This document shows, in pieces, positions 7,337 to 14,642 of a DNA stretch of 64,000 bases. Source of the stretch: Sporosarcina koreensis (GTDB taxonomy: Bacteria > Bacillota > Bacilli > Bacillales_A > Planococcaceae); NCBI RefSeq assembly GCF_000826145.2, contig NZ_LN651337.1, positions 499,774 through 563,773 on the forward strand, in the 5' to 3' direction. The position numbers and the translations under genes were made by a program. The first letter of the stretch is position 1; each line of letters opens with the position of its first letter. The notes below the pieces were generated by a model. That model saw nothing but the letters and a program-made list of their open reading frames with translations, searched no databases and had not been told where the DNA came from.

Positions 7337-8098
7337 TTGAAGCGATTGGAGAACAAAGTAGCTGTTGTGACAGGTGCAGGATCCGGTCTTGGCCGGGAGA
7401 TCGCGGAATTGTACGCGCGGGAAGGTGCGAAAGTGGTCATTGCGGATATGAACATGGAGGGCGCTGAAGAGACCGTAAAAACAATTGAAGCAGCAGGCGG
7501 GTCTGCACTTGCGGTGAAGACGAACGTCACGGCGGAAGAGGATATCCAGAACATGATCGATACGGCTGTCGAGACATTCGGCACGCTCGATATCCTCGTC
7601 AACAATGCCGGCATTATGGACAACATGTTTTCGGCTGCGACGATCACCGATGATGTATGGGACAAAGTCATCGCCATTAACACGACAGGCGTCATGCGGG
7701 CGACCCGAAAGGCGCTGTCCATCTTTGAAGAAAAGCAATCGGGCGTCATTGTCAACATGGCCTCCATTTCCGCAGTGACCGGAGGGCGAGGAGGGCTCGC
7801 GTACACAGCATCCAAGCATGCGGTGGCGGGGATGACGAAAAACGTTGCATCGCATTATGGACACTTGAATATCCGCTGTAATGCCATCGCGCCGGCCTCT
7901 GTGCCGACCAATATAACGAACAACCTCGTGCAGCCGGACAAGCATGGTATGGAGCAGGCGATGAAAGGCGTTCCTCAGCTGAGCCGTCCGGGTACAAAGG
8001 AAGAGATTGCAAACATTGCGCTGTTCCTCGCATCAGACGAGTCTTCCTATGTCAATGGCGTCATCATGCAGGCGGACAACGGCTGGTCCGCGTACTGA
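7337..8098 (+). CDS. SDR-family oxidoreductase
   Basis: Short-chain dehydrogenase/reductase of about 253 residues, FabG-like in size and fold. It has the NAD(P)-binding motif TGAGSGLG at residues 12-19, NNAG at 89-92, catalytic Ser about 143 and YTASK with Tyr 156 and Lys 160. The C-terminus NGVIMQADNGWSAY is like stand-alone sugar or alcohol dehydrogenases of the family rather than fatty acid synthase FabG. TTG at 7337 is chosen because GGAGG lies 8 bases before it; the frame is open further upstream without a ribosome site. It is a monocistronic gene beside the tRNA. Substrate unknown. Confidence 0.88.
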   Translation: MKRLENKVAVVTGAGSGLGREIAELYAREGAKVVIADMNMEGAEETVKTIEAAGGSALAVKTNVTAEEDIQNMIDTAVETFGTLDILVNNAGIMDNMFSAATITDDVWDKVIAINTTGVMRATRKALSIFEEKQSGVIVNMASISAVTGGRGGLAYTASKHAVAGMTKNVASHYGHLNIRCNAIAPASVPTNITNNLVQPDKHGMEQAMKGVPQLSRPGTKEEIANIALFLASDESSYVNGVIMQADNGWSAY

Positions 8099-8166
8099 TC
8101 TGTACAATAGGCTGCCTCGGCGATTCATTGCCGGAGCAGTCTTCTTACGTTTTTAAGGCACATCCA

Positions 8167-8195
8167 TTTACATGGGCAACCAGCGGGTGTATACT
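8167..8195 (+). promoter_or_regulatory. Sigma-A promoter of the MarR-MFS operon
   Basis: TTTACA at 8167-8172 and TATACT at 8190-8195 are separated by exactly 17 bases, close to consensus, upstream of the MarR-type gene. Confidence 0.75.
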
Positions 8196-8199
8196 TAAA

Positions 8200-8218
8200 T
8201 AGTTAGATAGGATAACTA
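8200..8218 (+). promoter_or_regulatory. Operator-like palindrome
   Basis: TAGTTA and TAACTA form an inverted repeat with a 7-base centre, placed at the expected transcription start just after the -10 box. Position and size fit a binding site for the MarR-type protein encoded next, which would give autorepression of the operon. This is inference. Confidence 0.55.
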
Positions 8219-8237
8219 ATTAAAGGGAGGGAGCCCA

Positions 8238-8657
8238 TTGCATCTGGCGCATCAGTTTTTCAGGAGCTATATCAAACTGTACCGGCCGGTCGTCAACCAG
8301 GTCAATAAGCTGCTCGCGCGTTTCGACCTCCATACGGCCCAGTGGACAGTGCTCAGCCTGCTGTCGCGGGAAGGGGAGATGACGTCGGCGGAAATTGCGG
8401 AGTACCAGATGATCGAAAAGCCGTCTGTTGCAAAAACCGTCAAACGGCTCCATGAACTCGGGCATCTCGACGTGACGCCGGGTGAGGACAAACGGGAGAA
8501 ACGGCTGAAATTATCCGGGGATGGGGAGACTCTTGTCCAGGAGATCCTGTCCGAGCTGCAGCCTCTGTACGACGAGCTGCTGGCCGGCATCCCGAAAGAG
8601 GACATCGAGCGTGCTGTCGGGCTGCTCGACGAAACATATGCAAATCTTATGAACTAA
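8238..8657 (+). CDS. MarR-family transcriptional regulator
   Basis: A winged-helix regulator of 139 residues. The recognition region reads MTSAEIAEYQMIEKPSVAKTVKRLHELGHLDVTPGEDKREKRLKLS, with the typical wing Asp-Lys-Arg. The N- and C-terminal helices would form the dimer. TTG at 8238 is the start, with GGGAGGG about 7 bases upstream. It is followed after 15 bases by an MFS transporter gene, the usual arrangement in which the regulator represses an efflux gene and is relieved by a transported ligand. Confidence 0.9.
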   Translation: MHLAHQFFRSYIKLYRPVVNQVNKLLARFDLHTAQWTVLSLLSREGEMTSAEIAEYQMIEKPSVAKTVKRLHELGHLDVTPGEDKREKRLKLSGDGETLVQEILSELQPLYDELLAGIPKEDIERAVGLLDETYANLMN

Positions 8658-8672
8658 TGGAGTGGTGACAAT

Positions 8673-9863
8673 ATGGAAGGAAAACAAAATCTCTGGACGA
8701 AGGACTTCATCTTTATATCCATCATCAACTTTTTCCTCATGCTCGTCATGTACATGCTCATGGTGACCATGGCGCCGTATGCGGTCGATGAATACGGCGC
8801 GTCCGCCAGCATGGCCGGACTCGTCTCCGGGATCTTCATCATCGGGACGCTGCTGGCACGTCTCGGCACGGGACGGGTCATCGAAAGCGTCGGCAGCCGG
8901 AAGATCCTGCTGATCGGCATGATGCTGTCGGTAATTGCGGTAGGTCTTTACTTCACGGCCACCAACCTCGTGCTGCTCATGATCATCCGCTTCATCCACG
9001 GGATGGGACTCGGGATTGCGTCGACGGCGACCGGTACGATGATTGCGCAGATCATCCCTCCGATGCGGAGAGGTGAGGGGATCGGCTATTTCAGTATGAG
9101 TACGGTGCTCGCGACAGCGATCGGGCCGTTCTTCGGCATCTACCTGAGCCAGCATGTCGAGTTCAAATGGCTGTTCGCCTTCGCGCTCGGTCTCGGCATC
9201 ATCGGTCTGTTCATGTTCTTCTTTGTGGAAAGACGTCCGGAAGAAGAAGGCCATGAAGTGGTCGAGGATGAAAACGCGCCGAAAGGCATTGCGAACTATA
9301 TCGAAAAACGCGCCATTCCGATCGGCATCATCACGCTGCTGGCCGGTGTCGGATATTCGGGCGTCCTGTCGTTCCTGTCATTTTTCGCGAAAGAGGCGAA
9401 CCTGGTGAACGCGGCCAGCTTCTTCTTCCTCGTGTATGCACTGGCTATCCTCGTCTCCCGTCCGTTCTCCGGCAAACTGCTGGACCGGAAAGGCGGTACG
9501 TTCGTCGTCCTGCCGTCCCTCGTTCTGTTTGCTGTCGGTCTGTTCGTCCTGAGCGGGACGACGAGCGGGATTGTCCTGCTGATTGCCGGTGCCATCATCG
9601 GCTTAGGGTTCGGGAACTTCCAATCGTGTGCACAGGCGATTGCACTGATTGGGGTGCCGATTAAACGGATCGGAATCGCGACCTCGACGTTCTACATCTT
9701 CCTCGATTTCGGATTTGGTTTCGGACCGTACTTCCTCGGCGGCATCGCGACGTCTTACGGGTACCGGGATCTCTACCTGGTACTGGCCGGTCTGATTGTT
9801 GTGGCCCTTGTGCTGTATCTGCTGATCGCCCGGAAGAAACGTCCGGCCCTGCAGCCGGAATAA
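8673..9863 (+). CDS. MFS efflux-type transporter
   Basis: Major facilitator of 396 residues with about 12 hydrophobic segments. The loop motif between segments 2 and 3 reads LLARLGTGRVIESVGSRKILLIG, a variant of the MFS motif A, and a central polar loop (EEEGHEVVEDENAPKG) separates the two halves. It is encoded directly after the MarR-type regulator, so efflux of a small toxic compound is likely. The substrate cannot be told from the sequence. A strong terminator follows. Confidence 0.88.
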   Translation: MEGKQNLWTKDFIFISIINFFLMLVMYMLMVTMAPYAVDEYGASASMAGLVSGIFIIGTLLARLGTGRVIESVGSRKILLIGMMLSVIAVGLYFTATNLVLLMIIRFIHGMGLGIASTATGTMIAQIIPPMRRGEGIGYFSMSTVLATAIGPFFGIYLSQHVEFKWLFAFALGLGIIGLFMFFFVERRPEEEGHEVVEDENAPKGIANYIEKRAIPIGIITLLAGVGYSGVLSFLSFFAKEANLVNAASFFFLVYALAILVSRPFSGKLLDRKGGTFVVLPSLVLFAVGLFVLSGTTSGIVLLIAGAIIGLGFGNFQSCAQAIALIGVPIKRIGIATSTFYIFLDFGFGFGPYFLGGIATSYGYRDLYLVLAGLIVVALVLYLLIARKKRPALQPE

Positions 9864-9866
9864 CGA

Positions 9867-9907
9867 AAAGCCCTTTGGATTCCGTCAGCGGATCCAAAGG
9901 GCTTTTG
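9867..9907. terminator. Bidirectional terminator
   Basis: AAAAGCCCTTTGGATCC-type arms pair across a short loop, with A-run and T-run on either side. It serves the MFS gene on plus and the DUF2500 gene on minus. Confidence 0.9.
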
Positions 9908-9913
9908 GTCTTC

Positions 9914-10285
9914 TCAGGCAGGGGAGCGGTCGAACGCAAGGAACCGTGTGCCCTGGAATGTGAGATGACCGATGTCACCTTCCGCAATCTGCCCATATTG
10001 CCTGCCGTCGACGCTGAATTCCTGCCGGTCGCCGCTTTCGAATTCGAACGTTACATAGTAATACGTGTGGGACATGGTATCATGTCCGCCTCCGGAAACC
10101 TCGGTCCGCTTCGTCTTCGCATGCGCAGCCACTGTCATCCGGGGTGACTGATTGTTCGTATTCCATTCACTGATGTTTTTCACAGCGACAAAGAGGATAA
10201 CTCCTATAACAATGACAAAGACTATGCCAACCAGCACGGGTACTATGTTGAAAGCTGCTGTTTCAAACGGGGCCATGCCCATCAT
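9914..10285 (-). CDS. DUF2500 membrane-anchored protein
   Basis: About 123 residues. It has one N-terminal membrane segment (VLVGIVFVIVIGVILFVAV) followed by a soluble beta-rich domain with MTVAAHAKTKRTEVSGGG and TYYYVTFEFESGDRQEFSV, the pattern of DUF2500 proteins. ATG 10285 follows GGGAGGGG; an upstream ATG in frame lacks a ribosome site. Function unknown. It converges on the MFS gene and diverges from the amino acid ABC operon. Confidence 0.8.
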   Translation of the reverse strand: MMGMAPFETAAFNIVPVLVGIVFVIVIGVILFVAVKNISEWNTNNQSPRMTVAAHAKTKRTEVSGGGHDTMSHTYYYVTFEFESGDRQEFSVDGRQYGQIAEGDIGHLTFQGTRFLAFDRSPA

Positions 10286-10373
10286 GCCACCCCTCCCTTT
10301 CTCTTTCCATTGTATACGGACCGCCATGCAAACGGTTGCATGGATTTCCAGAAAAAATTTTGATCGAAATGCT

Positions 10374-10402
10374 TTGCAACGGAAAGACGAGTATGCTATT
10401 CT
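10374..10402 (+). promoter_or_regulatory. Sigma-A promoter of the amino acid ABC operon
   Basis: TTGCAA and TATTCT are separated by 17 bases, about 45 bases upstream of the start codon of the binding-protein gene. Confidence 0.6.
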
Positions 10403-10447
10403 ATGAGTACTTTACCACACTAAAGCGATGAAGCGGAGGAGAACCAG

Positions 10448-11230
10448 ATGAATTTCAAGAAGATGAAAATGCTGCTGGCAGGCGCCGGGATCATAGCCGT
10501 CCTTGCAGGATGCGGGGCACAGAAGGATGCGGCAGGAGATAGCGATGAGCTGGTGATCGGCGTCGACGACAAGTTCGCACCGATGGGGTTCCGGGATGAG
10601 AACAACGAACTGACCGGATTCGATATCGACTATGCGAAAGCGGCTGCCGAGCACATGGGCATGAAGGCGAAATTCCAGCCGATCGACTGGAAAGCGAAAG
10701 AGACCGAGCTGAGCAGCGGCCGCATCGACCTCATCTGGAACGGTTATACGATCACCGATGAACGGAAGAAGAAAGTGCTGTTCACCAAACCCTATTTGAG
10801 CAACGCGCAAGTCGTCGCCGTGCTGAAAGACTCCGACATCCAGTCGCTCGCCGATCTGGAAGGGAAGACTGTCGGGCTGCAGGCACTGTCTTCGGCGTCC
10901 GATGCGCTCGAAGCGAATCCGATCGCCGACAAAGTGAAGAACAAGACGGAGTTCGCGGATAACGTCCTCGCCCTGTCCGATCTGAAGAGCAAGCGGGTGG
11001 ATGCGGTCATCATCGATGAAGTCGTCATCGATTACTATATGTCGAAAGAAGAAGGAACGTTCCAAGTGCTCGATGAAACACTCGCTCCTGAAGAATACGG
11101 GGTCGGTGTGAAGAAAGGGAACGAGGAACTGCTCGAGAAGCTGCAGAAAGCGCTCGATACGATGAACGACGACGGCACGGCCGCCAAAATTTCCGAAACG
11201 TGGTTCGGGGAGAACAAAGTCCTGGACTGA
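10448..11230 (+). CDS. Amino acid ABC transporter, binding lipoprotein
   Basis: Polar amino acid binding protein of 260 residues (SBP family 3). It has a signal peptide with lipobox LAGC and lipidated Cys 22, followed by FAPMGFRDENNELTGFDIDYAKA, the family hallmark, and SGRIDLIWNGYTITDERKKK in the second strand region. It acts on the outer membrane face and delivers ligand to the permease encoded next. It is the first gene of a three-gene operon with its own promoter. The exact amino acid (Gln, Cys or Arg types are all possible) cannot be decided. Confidence 0.92.
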   Translation: MNFKKMKMLLAGAGIIAVLAGCGAQKDAAGDSDELVIGVDDKFAPMGFRDENNELTGFDIDYAKAAAEHMGMKAKFQPIDWKAKETELSSGRIDLIWNGYTITDERKKKVLFTKPYLSNAQVVAVLKDSDIQSLADLEGKTVGLQALSSASDALEANPIADKVKNKTEFADNVLALSDLKSKRVDAVIIDEVVIDYYMSKEEGTFQVLDETLAPEEYGVGVKKGNEELLEKLQKALDTMNDDGTAAKISETWFGENKVLD

Positions 11231-11263
11231 TGAAGAGGTTCCAGTCTGCTTGGAGGGAATGAC

Positions 11264-11923
11264 ATGTCACCAGATTATCTGTTATCCATACTGAAACCGA
11301 TGCTGCAAGGGGCGCAGGCGACAATCCTGCTGTTCTTCATCGCCATCATCGCGTCCATTCCGCTCGGTTTCCTTCTGACACTCGCTGTACGAAGTTCGTT
11401 CAAGCCGCTGTCGTGGCTGGCGAACGTCTATATCTATCTCATGCGGGGCACCCCGCTCCTGCTGCAGCTGCTGTTCTTCGTGTTCGGGCTGCCGCTCATC
11501 CCGGTCATCGGAGACTACCTCGTCATCGACCGGTTCGCCGCCGCGGCGCTTGCGTTCATCCTGAACTATGCCGCGTACTTCGCGGAAATCTTCCGCGGCG
11601 GGCTGCTGTCGATCGACAAAGGGCAGTATGAGGCCGCACAGGTGCTCGGTCTGAACAAATGGCAGACGACGACACGCATCGTGATCCCGCAGATGATCCG
11701 TATTGCACTGCCGGCACTCGCGAACGAATCGGTGACCCTCGTGAAGGATACGGCGCTGCTGTATGCGGTCGCCGTGCCGGAACTGCTGCACTTCGCACAG
11801 ACAGCGGTCAACCGGGACTTCACGATCGTGCCGTTTGTGCTGGCAGGGATCATCTACCTGCTGATCACTGCGATGCTGACGGTCGTCTTCAAGTGGCTCG
11901 AGAGACGGTTCCATTATGTATGA
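11264..11923 (+). CDS. Amino acid ABC transporter, permease
   Basis: Inner membrane permease of 219 residues of the HisM/GlnP type. It starts with GAQATILLFFIAIIASIPLGF and contains YLMRGTPLLLQLLFFVFGLP and the EAA loop EAAQVLGLNKWQTTTRIVIPQMIRIALPAL that docks on the ATPase. About five membrane segments are visible. It probably works as a homodimer, since only one permease gene is present. Second gene of the operon, 33 bases after the binding protein. Confidence 0.93.
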   Translation: MSPDYLLSILKPMLQGAQATILLFFIAIIASIPLGFLLTLAVRSSFKPLSWLANVYIYLMRGTPLLLQLLFFVFGLPLIPVIGDYLVIDRFAAAALAFILNYAAYFAEIFRGGLLSIDKGQYEAAQVLGLNKWQTTTRIVIPQMIRIALPALANESVTLVKDTALLYAVAVPELLHFAQTAVNRDFTIVPFVLAGIIYLLITAMLTVVFKWLERRFHYV

Positions 11924-11938
11924 GGAAGGTGAACAGCG

Positions 11939-12685
11939 ATGGCTTTGATAGAAGTGACGGATATGCGGAAATCGTTCGGGGAGACGGAAGTTCTGAAGCA
12001 GATCACGTTTACAGTGGAGAAAAACGAAGTGGTGGCCGTCATCGGTCCGTCCGGCAGCGGGAAGAGTACCATGCTGCGGAGCCTGGCACACCTCGAGGAG
12101 ATTGAAGGGGGGACCATCCGGATCGGCGGGCAGGCGCTCGTCGAAAACGGAGACTATGCAAAACCTGCAGACATCCGCACGATCGGACGGCGGATCGGGA
12201 TGGTGTTCCAGCACTTCAACCTGTTCCCTCATATGACCGTGAAGCAGAACCTCGCGCTGGCCCCCCGGCTCGTCAAAGGGGAACCGAAGGAGAAACTTGC
12301 GGGCCGGATCACGGAGCTGCTGGCGAAGGTCGGTCTGGCGGATAAAGCCGATGCCTATCCGGCGAACTTGTCAGGCGGTCAGAAGCAGCGCGTAGCCATC
12401 GCCCGCGCGCTCATGATGGAGCCGGAGATCCTGCTGTTCGACGAACCGACATCCGCCCTTGACCCGGAGCTGACAGGGGAAGTGCTCGCCGTCATTAAGA
12501 AGCTCGCGGAAGAGGAGATGACGATGATCGTCGTGACGCACGAAATGTCGTTTGCGAAAGATGTCGCTTCAAAAGCGCTGTTCATGGCGGACGGCCACAT
12601 TGTCGAAGAAGGCGATCCTGCCGTATTGTTAACAAATCCGACACAAGAACGCACGAAAGCGTTCCTGGCGCGCACATTGGGCTGA
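11939..12685 (+). CDS. Amino acid ABC transporter, ATPase
   Basis: ATP-binding subunit of 248 residues (GlnQ/HisP type). Walker A is GPSGSGKST at 36-44; the Q-loop is in VFQHFNLFPHMT, the signature is LSGGQKQR, Walker B is ILLFDEPTSALDP and the H-loop is in VVTHEM. ATG 11939 has GGAAGG upstream and follows the permease by 15 bases. It powers uptake with the two preceding gene products. Confidence 0.95.
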   Translation: MALIEVTDMRKSFGETEVLKQITFTVEKNEVVAVIGPSGSGKSTMLRSLAHLEEIEGGTIRIGGQALVENGDYAKPADIRTIGRRIGMVFQHFNLFPHMTVKQNLALAPRLVKGEPKEKLAGRITELLAKVGLADKADAYPANLSGGQKQRVAIARALMMEPEILLFDEPTSALDPELTGEVLAVIKKLAEEEMTMIVVTHEMSFAKDVASKALFMADGHIVEEGDPAVLLTNPTQERTKAFLARTLG

Positions 12686-12709
12686 TCCCCATTGGCCGCG
12701 CCTTTTTTG
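12667..12709 (+). terminator. Rho-independent terminator
   Basis: GGCGCG and CCGCGCC arms enclose an inner GGG/CCC pair and are followed by TTTTTT. The hairpin overlaps the last codons of the ATPase gene. Confidence 0.75.
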
Positions 12710-12760
12710 TTGTGGTAGACTGGAAGGGTACGGCAAATTGCACAAAACGGAGTGAGAGCT

Positions 12761-13312
12761 TTGAAAGAAACGACGACTTTGCAGCCCCCTATAAAGAAAC
12801 GCAATTACAGACCATTCATCACGATCACGTCCATTATACTGATCGGCGCGATCGGCATACTGGCCGGCATCCCGGGTCAGAAGGATTTCGACGCATTTGA
12901 CATTACGATCCTTCCGATGCTGAATGCAATCTTCAATACGTTCACCTTCCTGTTCCTTGTCGGTGCGCTGATCGCCATCAAGAAGCGGAACATTACCCTA
13001 CATAAAGGGTTCATCTACGCGGCATTCGTTACGACATTCTTCTTCCTGATCACATATGTCATGTACCATTTCCTTGCTGAATCGACATCGTTCGGCGGCA
13101 GCGGGTTCCTGGCAGGGTTCTATTACTTCATCCTGTTCAGCCATATCGTTCTAGCGGCAGCCATCGTCCCGCTTGCGCTGACGAGTGTGGCGCGTGCCTG
13201 GAACGGGGAAGTCGAACGGCACCGCAAAATCGTTCGCTGGACGATGCCGATCTGGCTCTACGTCAGCTTCACCGGCGTCCTCGTCTATGTCCTGATTTCG
13301 CCATACTATTGA
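12761..13312 (+). CDS. DUF420 membrane protein, YozB-like
   Basis: About 183 residues with five hydrophobic segments. The pattern of His and Arg at membrane borders (ITLHKGFIYAAFVTTFFFL, VMYHFL, ILFSHIVLAAAIVPLAL, VERHRKIVRWTMPIWLYVSFTGVLVYV) fits DUF420, which includes B. subtilis YozB and proteins near cytochrome oxidase genes. Conserved His residues suggest haem- or metal-related chemistry in the membrane, but this is inference. TTG at 12761 is favoured by GGAG 8 bases upstream; a GTG at 12752 overlaps that site. Confidence 0.82.
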   Translation: MKETTTLQPPIKKRNYRPFITITSIILIGAIGILAGIPGQKDFDAFDITILPMLNAIFNTFTFLFLVGALIAIKKRNITLHKGFIYAAFVTTFFFLITYVMYHFLAESTSFGGSGFLAGFYYFILFSHIVLAAAIVPLALTSVARAWNGEVERHRKIVRWTMPIWLYVSFTGVLVYVLISPYY

Positions 13313-13320
13313 ATGGCCGG

Positions 13321-13348
13321 CCGGCGCAATGAGCTGCGCCGGTTTTTG
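13321..13348 (+). terminator. Rho-independent terminator
   Basis: CCGGCGCA/TGCGCCGG 8-bp stem, 6-base loop, then TTTTTG. It ends the YozB-like gene. Confidence 0.9.
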
Positions 13349-13381
13349 TATGCGGATTTTTGTCTTGTATAAGAGGGCAGG

Positions 13382-13532
13382 GCTCATAAAAAGAGGGATT
13401 GCGCTCATAAATCAGAAAGTGTGCTCATAAAAACCGGTTTCCGCTCATAAAACGGCCAAAGTGATCGTAAAACATAGAATGTGATCATAACTGAAGCATG
13501 AGCGCTCATAACCGGCGGCAGACCGCTCATAA
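13382..13532. repeat. GCTCATAA array, 20-21 bp period, 8 units
   Basis: GCTCATAA occurs at 13382, 13403, 13423, 13443, 13504 and 13525, and the close variants GATCGTAA and GATCATAA fill the slots at 13463 and 13483. Steps are 21, 20, 20, 20, 20, 21 and 21 bases, that is two helical turns. The sequence between units is not conserved. The array lies just after the YozB terminator in a stretch with no gene. The same word with the same step recurs at 55140-55208. Too short and irregular for CRISPR repeats. Function unknown. Confidence 0.9.
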
Positions 13533-13675
13533 ACCTCCTGATGCGAGTGCGGATAGGCCGAACCTTTTCTGCTCGGCGGAAACTTCCGGTAAGCGTCACA
13601 GAGCAGCCGCGGACATCCATAGAGAAAAGACAGGCAGCGGACATGTACGTGTGTCCGCTGCCTGTCTCTGTCGTC

Positions 13676-13855
13676 TTATTTCAGTTCCTGATAGGACTTC
13701 ATGAACCGGCCGCTCTCTTTCACTTCAGCGTGATAGAGCGCCTTCAGGGCGTAGGCCCGTTCGAGTTCGTGTTCCTTCATGATCGTATTCAGCCGCTTCG
13801 TCAGTTCGGGTTCCTGTTTGACGAGCTTGGCCATCTTCTGCTGGTTGTATTGCAT
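13676..13855 (-). CDS. Small hypothetical protein
   Basis: A 59-residue, highly charged and helical protein starting MQYNQQKMAKLVKQEPEL and ending FMKSYQELK. The ATG at 13855 is chosen because GGAGG lies 9 bases upstream; the frame is open further upstream, but that stretch overlaps the terminator of the next gene. It has no signal peptide or membrane segment. I do not recognise the family. Confidence 0.6.
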   Translation of the reverse strand: MQYNQQKMAKLVKQEPELTKRLNTIMKEHELERAYALKALYHAEVKESGRFMKSYQELK

Positions 13856-13905
13856 GATCCGCTTCCTCCGTTCGTCGTATCCATACGACCAGTATAGCAT
13901 GGAAA

Positions 13906-13932
13906 GCACCCTTTCAGCTTGCGAAAGGGTGC
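13906..13932 (-). terminator. Rho-independent terminator
   Basis: GCACCCTTTC/GAAAGGGTGC perfect 10-bp stem; on the minus strand it is followed by TTTCC. It ends the general stress protein gene. Confidence 0.8.
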
Positions 13933-13943
13933 ACTTGTGGATC

Positions 13944-14426
13944 TTAAAGAAGTGTCCGGTTGTATTCATCGAGTCCCGTATCCCGGCGCGGGTAGTCCCC
14001 ATCTACGAGGACGAGGATCTTGCCTTCGTTGAACCGCTCATTGTACTGATGGGCTTCCTCCTCCGGGATGCCCATGCCGATCAATGCACCTGCCAGACCG
14101 CCGACGCCTGCGCCTGCGGCAGCTCCCGTGATGCCGGCGACAATCGGTCCGGCCGCGATGATGGGGCCGACTCCGGGAATGGCAAGGGCTCCGATACCGG
14201 CAAGCACCCCGCCAAGTCCGCCGAGCACCCCGCCCGTCGCAGCACCGGTTGCCGCGCCGTCTGTTGCATGGGTTCCGGTTTCTTCCACAACCGTTTCGGC
14301 GGGCTCGCGCTCTTTACTGATCACGGAAATTTCGTCTGAATTGTACCCCTGGCGTTTCAGATCTTCGATGGCTAGGATCGCATCGTTTTCATTGTTATAA
14401 TATCCGACTACTTGACGTTTCACCAT
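13944..14426 (-). CDS. General stress protein, YflT/GSP17M-like
   Basis: About 160 residues. The N-terminal alpha/beta domain (RQVVGYYNNENDAILAIEDL and GYNSDEISVISK) matches the heat-induced stress protein YflT domain. A long Gly/Ala-rich hydrophobic middle follows (GGVLGGLGGVLAGIGALAIPG and onward), which could enter a membrane as in DUF1269-like proteins, then a charged C-terminus with ERFNEGKILVLVDGD. ATG 14426 has AGGAGG 9 bases upstream. A sigma-B-like promoter lies about 50 bases before it, which agrees with a general stress role. Confidence 0.85.
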   Translation of the reverse strand: MVKRQVVGYYNNENDAILAIEDLKRQGYNSDEISVISKEREPAETVVEETGTHATDGAATGAATGGVLGGLGGVLAGIGALAIPGVGPIIAAGPIVAGITGAAAGAGVGGLAGALIGMGIPEEEAHQYNERFNEGKILVLVDGDYPRRDTGLDEYNRTLL

Positions 14427-14475
14427 ATTGCAGCGCCTCCTGGTTCGTGAATGTATTTTGATTGCTAGTTTCAGA

Positions 14476-14500
14476 TTACCCTCGCCGTGGCTTCCGAAAC
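14476..14500 (-). promoter_or_regulatory. Sigma-B-type promoter
   Basis: On the minus strand GTTTCG, 13 bases, then GGGTAA matches the Bacillus sigma-B consensus GTTTAA-N12-15-GGGTAT. It is placed to drive the general stress protein gene. Confidence 0.65.
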
Positions 14501-14642
14501 ATGGTGCTGGCGAGATGGAGGGAAGGCGCAGCCGGCATCTATGGTAGAGAACCTGGAGGTCGGCAGACAGAAAAAAGTCCATGTTTCACTTGGTTGAGAG
14601 AGGGAATAACTCCAAGAAAGATTTTCTAGGGGGAACTTACAT

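Noticed and set aside
13382..13532. Possible CRISPR array
   Set aside because: The repeated unit is only 8 bp, spacers are 12-13 bp and no cas genes lie near.
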